A stretch of 64,000 nucleotides of DNA from assembly GCA_963738325.1 (NCBI GenBank), contig CAVTWD010000009.1, positions 248,001 through 312,000 of the forward strand, given 5' to 3'. The translations under genes and the position numbers were made by a program. Positions 57,079 to 64,000 of the stretch are shown here, piece after piece. Position 1 is the stretch's first letter. Each line of letters begins with the position of its first letter. The notes beneath the pieces were generated by a model. That model saw only the letters and a list, made by a program, of their open reading frames with translations. It made no database searches and was not told the origin of the DNA. Source of the stretch: CAVTWD01 sp963738325. Lineage in GTDB: Bacteria; Actinomycetota; Acidimicrobiia; Acidimicrobiales; Ilumatobacteraceae.

Positions 57079-58158
57079 CTACGCGCCGCCGCCTCGCAGC
57101 ACCGCTTCCAGCTCGAGCGGCGTCGCCACCTCCAACTGGTCGTAGCGGCAGCTCTCGGGGAGGCGGTCGGGCCGCCAGCGCACGAACTGGGCGTTGTGAC
57201 GGAAGCGGCCGTTGGTGAGTTGGGTGAAGCTCACTTCGACGACGCGCTCGGGTCGCAAAGCGTCCCAGGACAGGTCCTTTTGAGCATTCCAACGTGACGG
57301 CGCCCCGGGCATGCGGCCCGCGGCGGCGCCGTGCGCCATGGCGTCGGCCCATTCGCGCCAGGGATGACCCTCGAGGGCGTTCGCCCGCAATGGAGCGATG
57401 ATCTCGACGAGCTCGCGGCGGTAGCGGGCCGTGAAGCTGCCGCAGACGCCGACGTGATGGAGGACGCCGTCACCGTCGTAGAGCCCCAGCAGCAGCGACC
57501 CGATCCCGCGGCCGTCCTTGTGCCAACGGAACCCGGCCACGACGCAGTCAGCGCTGCGGTTGTGCTTCACCTTGATCATCACCCGCTCGTCGGGTCGGTA
57601 CGGCTGGTCGAGTCGCTTGGCGACGATCCCGTCGAGGCCGGCCCCCTCGAAGTGTTGGAACCAGTGCTGGGCCGTCTCGCGGTCGGTGGTCGCCGGCGAC
57701 AGGTGGATGTGCGGAGCGCTCGTGAGCTCGGCCTCGAGTCGAGCTCGCCGACCGCTCAGCGGCTCGGCGCGTAGGTCCTCGTCGTGCGTGGCGAGCAGGT
57801 CGAAGACGAGGACGTGGGCCGGGGTCTCGGCCGCCAACCGGTTCACACGTGAGGCCGCGGGGTGGATGCGCTGCTGCAGGGCGTCGAAGTCGAGGCCTGA
57901 CGGGCCGGGCACGACGAGCTCGGCATCCACCACCGCCCGCGTGGGGAGGGCAGCCCGCAGCGGTTCGAGCAGCTCGGGGAAGTAGCGGGTCAGTGGGCGC
58001 TCGTTGCGACTGCCCAGCTCCACCTCGTCGCCGTCGCGGAAGATCACGCAGCGGAACCCGTCCCATTTGGGCTCGAACAGCCAGCCTTCGCCCTCGGGCA
58101 GCTCCGTGGCCGCCTTCGCCAGCATGGGGGCAACGGGGGGCATCACGGGGAGACGCAT
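57079..58158 (-). CDS. ATP-dependent DNA ligase (LigC/LigD-ligase type)
   Basis: 359 residues. The adenylation motif is FEPKWDGFRCVIF, with the lysine that takes AMP near residue 30. Other nucleotidyltransferase motifs are LGSRNERPLTRYFPEL, AVVDAELVVPG, LVFDLLATHDEDLR, EGAGLDGIVAKRLDQPY and VMIKVKHNRSADCVV. A C-terminal OB-fold follows. It lacks primase or nuclease domains, as in actinobacterial LigC, which acts in repair. The ATG of MRLPVMPPVAPML was taken as start; longer in-frame starts overlap the carboxylase gene. Confidence 0.93.
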   Translation of the reverse strand: MRLPVMPPVAPMLAKAATELPEGEGWLFEPKWDGFRCVIFRDGDEVELGSRNERPLTRYFPELLEPLRAALPTRAVVDAELVVPGPSGLDFDALQQRIHPAASRVNRLAAETPAHVLVFDLLATHDEDLRAEPLSGRRARLEAELTSAPHIHLSPATTDRETAQHWFQHFEGAGLDGIVAKRLDQPYRPDERVMIKVKHNRSADCVVAGFRWHKDGRGIGSLLLGLYDGDGVLHHVGVCGSFTARYRRELVEIIAPLRANALEGHPWREWADAMAHGAAAGRMPGAPSRWNAQKDLSWDALRPERVVEVSFTQLTNGRFRHNAQFVRWRPDRLPESCRYDQLEVATPLELEAVLRGGGA

Positions 58159-58261
58159 GCCGCCAGTCTGGCCGACCGGGTCCTCGGCGCCGGACCGGCA
58201 CCCCGGCGTCCCGGCGCCCGGAAGCGGGCCCGCGATCGACACGCCACTAGCCTGCGGGCCG

Positions 58262-59819
58262 ATGCCTGACGACGTCATGAAGGCGAAGCTGGAAGACCTG
58301 CTCCAGCGCAAGGAACAGGCTTACAACGCCGGGTCCCCGCGAGCGGTCGAGCGCCAGCACGCCAAGGGCAAGATGCTCGCCCGCGAGCGGGTGGAGTACC
58401 TGCTCGACGCTGGCTCGTTCCACGAGCTCGACCTCCTGGCCCGCCATCGAGCGCAAGCCGCAGGGCTGGAGGAGCACCCCTACACCGACGGCGTCATCAC
58501 CGGTTGGGGCACGATCGACGGCCGGAAGGTGTTCGTCTTCAGCCAGGACTTCACCGTCTTCGGCGGCGCGCTCGGCGAGGTCTTCGCCGAGAAGATCCAC
58601 AAGCTGATGGACCTCGCCCTGAAGGTCGGCGCCCCTGTCATCGGGTTGAACGACGGCGCCGGCGCCCGCATCCAGGAGGGCGTCGTGTCCCTGGCCAGCT
58701 ACGGCGGGATCTTCTACCGCAACGTCCTGTCATCGGGCGTGGTGCCGCAGATCTCGGTGATCCTCGGGCCATGCGCCGGCGGCGCGGTGTACAGCCCGGC
58801 CATGACCGACTTCATCTTCATGGTGCGCGAGAGCTCGCACATGTTCATCACCGGCCCCGACGTCGTGAAGACGGTGACGGGCGAGGAGGTCACACTCGAA
58901 GAGCTCGGCGGGGCCATGAGCCACGCCTCCAAGTCCGGCGTCGCCACCTTCGTCTCGCCCGACGAGAAAGCCTGCCTGGAAGACGTCCGCTACCTCCTGT
59001 CGTTCCTGCCGTCGAACAATCTCGAGGAGGCCCCGGCCGCCAGCACCGGCGACGACCCGGAGCGGTTGTGCCCTGCGCTGCGCGAGCTCATGCCCGCCAG
59101 CTCCAACCAGCCGTACGACATGAAGCGGGTCGTGACCGAGGTCGTCGACGACGGCGAGTTCTTCGAGTACTTCCCCCACTGGGCCAAGTCGATCGTGTGC
59201 GGCTTCGCGAGGATGAACGGCCGGCCGATCGGCATCGTCGGCAACCAACCGATGGTGCTGGCCGGCGTGCTCGACATCGAGTCGTCAGAGAAGGCGGCGC
59301 GCTTCGTGCGAACCTGCGACGCCTTCAACATCCCCCTCGTGACCTTCGTGGACGTGCCGGGGTTCCTGCCCGGTGTCGACCAGGAGTACGGCGGCATCAT
59401 CCGCCACGGCGCCAAGCTGCTCTACGCCTACTGCGAGTCGACCGTCCCCCGCATCCAGGTGATCACCCGGAAGGCGTACGGCGGCGCGTACGTGGTCATG
59501 AACTCCAAGTCGATCGGCGCCGACCTCGCCTATGCGTGGCCCACGGCCGAGCTCGCCGTCATGGGTCCGCAAGGGCGCGGTCGAGATCGTCTACCGCCGT
59601 GAGCTCCAGCAGGCGGCCGACCCGGTCTCGCGCCGAGCCCTGCTCGTCGCCGAGTACACCGAGCGCTACGCCAACCCCTACGCGGCGGCCGAGCGGGGCT
59701 ATGTGGACGACGTCATCGACCCTGCCGAGACCCGGGTGAAGCTGATCGCCGGCCTCGATCTCCTGCGGACCAAGCGCGAGGAGCTGCCGCAACGCAAGCA
59801 CGGGAACATCCCGCTCTGA
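58262..59819 (+). CDS. pccB: Acyl-CoA carboxylase carboxyltransferase (beta) subunit (frame broken near 3' end)
   Basis: About 519 residues. Transfers CO2 from biotin to propionyl-CoA or a related acyl-CoA. The two crotonase-like halves show VIGLNDGAGARIQEGVVSLA, GPCAGGAVYSPAMTDFIFMV and LVTFVDVPGFLPGVDQEYGG, ITRKAYGGAYVVMNSKSIGA. The last 85 residues (GAVEIVYRRELQQAADPV) follow an extra C near 59570. An epsilon subunit gene lies just downstream, as in actinobacterial AccD/Pcc complexes. The biotin carboxylase (alpha) subunit is not in the window. Confidence 0.93.
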
Positions 59820-59941
59820 TGAGCCCCGCTGATGTGAGCCCCGCTGACGTGAGCCCCGCTGACGTGAGCCCCGCTGACGTGAGCCCCGCTGACGTGAGCC
59901 CCGCTGACGTGAGCCCCGCTGACGTGAGCCCGATCTCATGA
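59819..59941 (+). CDS. Possible short repeat peptide between pccB and epsilon subunit
   Basis: An ATG overlapping the pccB stop (TGATG) opens a 40-codon frame reading M-SPADV repeated seven times and ending in SPIS. Its TGA overlaps the ATG of the epsilon gene. It could be a leader that couples translation of the two genes, or the true N-terminus of the epsilon subunit displaced by an indel. Nothing else supports expression. Confidence 0.3.
   Translation: MSPADVSPADVSPADVSPADVSPADVSPADVSPADVSPIS
59821..59925. repeat. 15-bp minisatellite, seven units
   Basis: Seven head-to-tail copies of GAGCCCCGCTGACGT (the first has T for C at position 13) plus a partial eighth. The units are otherwise identical. 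The array fills the gap between the carboxyltransferase gene and the epsilon subunit gene. All copies being multiples of three keeps any reading frame open. Confidence 0.92.
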
Positions 59942-60141
59942 GCCCGCCCGAGGTGCGGGAGGTTCGGCCCGTCCCGAACGACGAGGAGGCGGCGGCCATC
60001 GTGGCGTCGGTGGAGCTGACCTGGCCACGGCCGCTGCAAGTCATGTCCGAGCCGCTCGGCGATCGTCCTCCGGCCTGGAGGTTCAGCGGCCGCTGGTGGG
60101 CCCGCCCGATCCCCGTGCGGCGCGATCGCCCCTGGTACTGA
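59938..60141 (+). CDS. Acyl-CoA carboxylase epsilon subunit
   Basis: 67 residues. REVRPVPNDEEAAAIVASVE and the tryptophan-containing C-terminus WRFSGRWWARP are typical of the small actinobacterial epsilon subunit that stimulates acyl-CoA carboxylase and bridges its alpha and beta subunits. It follows the beta subunit after the minisatellite. The N-terminus may be longer if the repeat region is read in frame. Confidence 0.8.
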   Translation: MSPPEVREVRPVPNDEEAAAIVASVELTWPRPLQVMSEPLGDRPPAWRFSGRWWARPIPVRRDRPWY

Positions 60142-60186
60142 TCGTCGATTCCGCGTGAGGTCACCACGGTCGGCGACGACTTCGCC

Positions 60187-61165
60187 GTGGTGCACGACGG
60201 CGCCAGTGTTCGGATCTACTGCGACCTGCAGCCGGGGACGGCGCATGAGGTCGACGGCCTCGAGTTGGCCACGCTCCCCCGACCGCCGGGTGAGCTGCTG
60301 TGCCGCTTCGCCACGACCAATGACGTCCACTTCGGCGAGGTGGTCTGCGGGATCCTCGACGAGACGCAACCCGACAAGGGCCCGCCGATGCAAACCGGGC
60401 CCGGCGAGCCGCCGCACCCGGAGCTCATGAATCGCGCCGCCGTGGCCGAGATGGACACGATCGATCCGGCCGCCGTCATCGTGAAGGGAGATCTGACCGC
60501 CACCGGGACGCTCGCCGAGTATGACGCCTTCCTGGCCTGCTACGGCTCGTTCGGGGAGCGGCTGCACCACGTGCGAGGCAACCACGACGCCTTGTCGGGC
60601 GAGGTGTACGCCGGCGGGGCCCTGCCGCCTCGATCTGCCTGGCGTGACCATCGCGTTGTTGGACACCGTCATCCCCGGCCGCGACAGCGGAACCCTCGAC
60701 GAGGCCCAGCTCGAGTGGCTCGACACGCTCGCGGTCGAAGCGCGTGCTCCGGTCCTCGTCATGAGCCACCACTACCCGTGGAGTCCCGACTCGCACACGC
60801 GGCCGGACACGTACTTCGGCATCCATCCCGATGCTTCCGAGCAGCTCGTCGCGGTTGTTGCCCGCCGCGCCGCCATCCTTGGCACGTTCGCGGGCCATTC
60901 CCACCGCAACCGCCTCCGGCACTTCTCGGCCACGGGCGCCCTGCCTCACGTCGAGGTCGGCTGCACAAAGGACTTCCCGGGGTCGTGGGTCGAGTACCGC
61001 GTGTTCGAAGGCGGCATCCTTCATCTCCACCATCGGGTCTCGAACCCGGAGGCCCTCGCGTGGACGGAGCGTTGCCGCGGCCTCTACGCCGATTTCGGGA
61101 TCGACTACCCGACGTTCGCGATGGGCGCGCTGCACGACCGGTGCTTCCCGGTCGGGCCGCGATGA
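60187..61165 (+). CDS. Metallophosphoesterase (frame broken)
   Basis: About 326 residues. Calcineurin-like metal motifs are ATTNDVHFGE, VIVKGDLTATG, HHVRGNHDALSG, LVMSHHYPWSPD and GTFAGHSHRNR. One extra C near 60637 splits them; without it the sequence reads GGALPLDLPGVTIALLDTV. The GTG used is a minimal start: similar sequence (EVTTVGDDFAV) continues upstream to the preceding stop, so an indel may hide the true start near 60156. It could act on cAMP, UDP-linked or other phosphodiesters. Confidence 0.87.
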
Positions 61166-62332
61166 GCGAGCGGCCGCCCGACCCCGGCCGCGGCCCCTTG
61201 AGCGACCTCCGTGTGCTCGACATCTCGACGGTCGTGGCCGGGCCTGCGTGCGCGCGGTACCTGGCCGACTTCGGCGCTGACGTAATCAAGGTCGAGCGCC
61301 CGGGACGAGGGGACACGTTGCGCGACCTCGGCTGGCGTGATCCCCGGGACGGCCTCACGTTGTGGTGGAAGCTCCAAGGCCGGAACAAGCGCTGCATCGC
61401 CCTCGATCTCAAGGACGAGGCGGACCGGTCTGTCCTGCTGCGCCTCGTCGACCGTGCGCACGTGTTGGTCGAGAACTTCCGGCCGGGAACGCTCGAACGT
61501 CTCGGCCTGGGCCCTGAGGTGCTCCATGTCCGGAACCCACGTCTCGTGATCACGCGCATCACCGGCTTCGGTCAAGACGGCCCGTACGCCGGACGGCCGG
61601 GGTTCGCCACCATCGCCGAGGCCATGAGCGGGTTCGCCGCCATCAACGGTGAGCACGACCGCGGGCCGCTGCTTCCCCCGATCGCATTGACCGACGAGAT
61701 CACCGGTCTGGTCGGCGCGTTCGCCACGCTCGTGGCGCTGCACTCCGGCGTGGGCCAGGTCGTCGACGTGAACCTCCTGGAGTCCCTCTTCCAGCTCATG
61801 GGGCCGCTGATCTCGGCCTACCGGCTGCTCGCGTACGAGCAGCCCCGTCTCGGGAGCGGCATCCCCTACACCGTGCCTCGCGGCACGTACCAGTGTGCCG
61901 ACGGCCACTGGGTGGCGATCTCGACCTCGGCGGAGAGCGTGGCCCAGCGGGCCCTCGAGCTCATCGGCGTCGGCGCCGACGACCGGTTCCAGAGCTTCGA
62001 AGGGCGCGCCGCGCATCGCGACGAGCTCGACGCGGCCGTGGCCGCCTGGGTCGCGGGCGCGTCCACGGGAAGAGGTGCTCGCGGCGTTCGAGGAGGCGCA
62101 TGCCGCCATCGCACCCGTGTTGGCGATGGCGGACATCTCCACCGATCCGCATTACCGGGCGCGGGATGCCATCGCCGACGTCGACGGCATCCCGATGCAG
62201 GGCTTGATCGCGCGCTTGTCTGCCACGCCGGGGGCGTTGCGTTGGGCCGGCCGTCCTCTCGACGCAGACCGAGCCGGGATCGAGGCCGAGCTCGACCAGG
62301 ACAGCGGGGAGCCTCCGGACCGCATCGGCTGA
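61162..62332 (+). CDS. CaiB/BaiF-type CoA transferase (frame broken near 3' end)
   Basis: About 390 residues. Family III CoA transferase signatures: LRVLDISTVVAGPACARYLA, DFGADVIKVERPGRGDTLR, the catalytic aspartate region LVITRITGFGQDGPYAGRPG and QVVDVNLLESLFQLMGPLIS. The last 85 residues (EEVLAAFEEAHAAIAPVLAM) are in another frame; the break is near 62070. The ATG overlaps the metallophosphoesterase stop (ATGA). Moves CoA between carboxylic acids; substrate unknown. Confidence 0.9.
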
Positions 62333-62360
62333 GCGGCTCCCCGCTTGTCGAAGCTGCCGA

Positions 62361-62670
62361 TCAGCCGCCCTCGGCCTTGTCCTTCACGTCGCCGGCGGTG
62401 TCGGCCGCCTTGGCCTTCACATCGCTCGCCCGCGCTCGCTGCTGTGTCCTTCACGTCGCTGGCCGCGCTCGCTGCTGCGTCCTTCACATCGCCCGCCGCC
62501 GACTCCGCCTCGTCCTTGGCCGTGCCTGCCGCTCCCTTGCTCTTGTCGAAGAGCTCCTCCGCCTTGCCCTTCACGTCACCGGCCACGTCCTTCGTCTTCT
62601 CCCAGACGTCGCCGGCAAGGTCCTTAGCTTTCTCGGCCATCTCCTTGGCCTTGTCCATGGCGTTGCTCAT
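62361..62670 (-). CDS. LEA-like / apolipoprotein-like repeat protein (frame broken)
   Basis: About 103 residues after repair near 62435. Degenerate 11-residue repeats (AKDLAGDVWEKTKDVAGDVK, DKSKGAAGTAKDEAESAAGD, KDKAEGG at the end) are rich in Ala, Lys, Asp and Glu and lack Cys, Pro and Trp-rich patches except one Trp. This matches group 3 LEA-like stress proteins that protect membranes or proteins during drying. GGAGGTTCCGC precedes the ATG. It is divergent from superoxide dismutase. Confidence 0.8.
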
Positions 62671-62884
62671 GCGGAACCTCCAAACGGGTTGCGGGGGTGT
62701 CGCGCGAGACTACGCGCCGCCCCTGGCGGTCCCGCCCGGGGCTCCGTCGACCAGCGAGGATTCGCCCTCCTCCGTGGTGGGCACCTTTCTGAGCAGCCAG
62801 GAGCTTCTGACGCGTCCGAGGCTCCGTCGGGTGATTTCGCAAGGCTTGGCTTACCGAATAGAGTGACCGGGCAAGGAGGACGAC
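62671..62884. promoter_or_regulatory. Divergent promoter region, LEA-like gene / sod
   Basis: The 214-bp gap between two stress genes contains AGGAGG six bases before the sod ATG. The stretch GGCTTACCGAATAGAGT near 62845 may hold a -10 (TAGAGT). No clear operator for an iron or redox regulator could be assigned by eye. Confidence 0.45.
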
Positions 62885-63497
62885 ATGACCAAGACCTACA
62901 CGCTCCCCGATCTTCCCTACGACTACAGCGCGCTGGAACCGCACTACTCGGCCAAGATCCTCGAGCTCCACCACGACAAGCACCACGCCGCCTACGTGCA
63001 GGGCGTGAACGACACGATGGAGAAGCTGGCCGAGGCCCGCGACCAAGGCAATTTCGGCTCCATCGTCGGGCTCCAGAAGAACCTGGCCTTCAACCTGTCC
63101 GGTCACGTTCTGCACTCGGTGTTCTGGCAGAACCTCGCCCCCGATGGCGGTGGCAAGCCGGAAGGTGATCTCGCCGCGGCGATCGACGAATACTTCGGCT
63201 CGTTCGGCGCGTTCAAGGCGCAGCTCACGCAGGCTACGACGACCGTGCAAGGCTCCGGCTGGGGGTCGCTCGCGTGGGAGCCCCTCGGAGAACGTCTCTA
63301 CGTCGAGCAGATCTACGACCACCAAGACAATGTCGGCCAGTCCGGCGTGAACCTGCTGGTCTTCGACGCTTGGGAGCACGCGTACTACCTGCAGTACTTC
63401 AACGTGCGCGGGGACTACGTCGAGCGCGTTGTGGAACCTGGTCAACTGGCCCGACGTCGAGCAGCGCTTCGTGCGGGCGCGATCGCAGTCGCTGTAG
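62885..63497 (+). CDS. sodA: Superoxide dismutase (Mn/Fe) (frame broken near 3' end)
   Basis: About 204 residues. The metal ligands are in LELHHDKHHAAYV, NLSGHVLHSVFWQNL and LLVFDAWEHAYYLQY, giving the 3 His + 1 Asp set. An extra G near 63430 shifts the final 20 residues; without it the end reads RLWNLVNWPDVEQRFV. The gene converts superoxide to H2O2 and O2 in the cytoplasm. Metal choice cannot be fixed from these motifs. Confidence 0.94.
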
Positions 63498-63526
63498 GAG
63501 CGCTGTTGGTGGCGGCCTCGGCGCCG

Positions 63527-64000
63527 CTAATCCGCCGGGAGCCCCACTGGGCAGCTCACGCCAGTGCCGCCGAGCCCGCAGTAGCCGTTGGGGTTCTTCC
63601 CGAGGTACTGCTGGTGGTAGGGCTCGGCGTAGTAGAACGCGCCGGCCGGAGCAAGCTCGGTCGTGATGTCGCCGTAGCCGGCGGCGTGGAGTCGCGCCTG
63701 GTAGTCAGCGAATGAACGTTCCGCGGCCTCATGCTGCTCCTCGCTCGTCCAGTAGATCGCCGAGCGGTACTGCGTCCCGACATCGTTGCCCTGCCGCATT
63801 CCCTCCGTGGGATCGTGGCTCTCCCAGAAGACCTTCAGGAGGGCGTCGTAGGAGACGACCGACGGGTCGTAGACGACCAGCACGGCCTCGGTGTGACCGG
63901 TCCGGCCACTGCAGACCTCTTCGTAAGTGGGGTTCGGCGTCGAGCCGCCGGCGTAACCGACGGCCGTCGTGTACACGCCGGCGGTCTCCCAGAACTTGCG
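63527..64000 (-). CDS. msrA: Peptide-methionine (S)-S-oxide reductase, 5' truncated
   Basis: About 157 residues are in the window; the start and the catalytic GCFWG motif lie past the right edge. Visible segments are KFWETAGVYTTAVGYAGG, PTYEEVCSGRTGHTEAVLVV, DPTEGMRQGNDVGTQYRSAI and the C-terminal GLGGTGVSCPVG with the resolving cysteine. It repairs oxidised methionine. Convergent with sod, 29 bp away. Confidence 0.93.
   Translation of the reverse strand, partial: RKFWETAGVYTTAVGYAGGSTPNPTYEEVCSGRTGHTEAVLVVYDPSVVSYDALLKVFWESHDPTEGMRQGNDVGTQYRSAIYWTSEEQHEAAERSFADYQARLHAAGYGDITTELAPAGAFYYAEPYHQQYLGKNPNGYCGLGGTGVSCPVGLPAD

Noticed and set aside
59821..59925. CRISPR array
   Set aside because: The units are directly contiguous with no spacers, and no cas genes are present; it is a tandem minisatellite.
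62845..62861. DtxR/IdeR iron box upstream of sod
   Set aside because: Only partial resemblance to the consensus; too many mismatches to call.
1..64000. Prophage, integrative element or insertion sequence
   Set aside because: No transposase, integrase, phage structural gene or terminal repeats were found; gene content is chromosomal housekeeping and surface functions.

Overview
The window is a contiguous piece of a high-GC (roughly 70 %) actinobacterial chromosome. The best fit is an uncultured member of the class Acidimicrobiia, but no rRNA or other marker settles this. The clues are a menaquinol-type cytochrome bc operon with split cytochrome b joined to a full nuo operon, mycothiol-type enzymes, an acyl-CoA carboxylase epsilon subunit, an actinobacterial Tad pilus locus with a BTAD/LysM protein, and many GTG/TTG starts with ATGA/GTGA overlaps. 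No tRNA, rRNA, CRISPR array or insertion sequence was seen.

Layout. (1) 1-12.5 kb, minus strand: NADH dehydrogenase operon nuoA-M, with nuoM cut by the window edge. (2) 12.5-19 kb: a cytochrome bc module containing two orphan membrane proteins, a diheme cytochrome c, a Rieske protein, cytochrome b in two genes and a 2[4Fe-4S] ferredoxin. A divergent membrane-anchored cytochrome c and a geranylgeranyl-reductase-family flavoprotein follow. (3) 20-24.9 kb: hemL, hemB, an ABC exporter pair and a thioredoxin. (4) 25-30.9 kb: a tyrosine/homogentisate catabolic operon (hpd, an aminotransferase fused to a DinB-like domain, fahA, hmgA) with a divergent Lrp/AsnC regulator and a 7-3-7 palindrome between them. 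(5) 30.8-45.3 kb: a large EssC/EccC-like FtsK/SpoIIIE ATPase, a sigma-region-4-like HTH protein, and a translationally coupled Tad operon (cpaB, tadZ, tadA, tadB, tadC, small pilins) ending in a LysM/BTAD protein. (6) 45.5-64 kb, mixed strands: histidine phosphatase, thiolase, cNMP-binding protein, crotonyl-CoA carboxylase/reductase with an acyl-CoA epimerase, three secreted proteins, two thiol-dependent enzymes, a shortened CPA2 antiporter, TauE/SafE, a 5'-3' exonuclease, an ATP-dependent DNA ligase, acyl-CoA carboxylase beta and epsilon subunits separated by a 15-bp minisatellite, a metallophosphatase, a CaiB-type CoA transferase, an LEA-like protein, superoxide dismutase and msrA.

How the genes fit together. 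NADH dehydrogenase and the bc module form an aerobic menaquinone respiratory chain; the geranylgeranyl-reductase-like enzyme could hydrogenate the quinone tail. Tyrosine breakdown feeds fumarate and acetoacetate, and the thiolase, Ccr, epimerase and carboxylase genes handle short acyl-CoAs. The Tad locus builds surface pili. The most interesting idea is that the DinB-like domain fused to the aminotransferase supplies the maleylacetoacetate isomerase step that is otherwise missing from the homogentisate operon.

Quality warning. About twenty-five genes are split between reading frames although both parts are well conserved. Wherever I could resolve the break by hand it was an extra base, usually a G or C. 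This looks like uncorrected sequencing insertions rather than pseudogenes. Such genes are annotated as single CDS spanning the frames, with the break noted.
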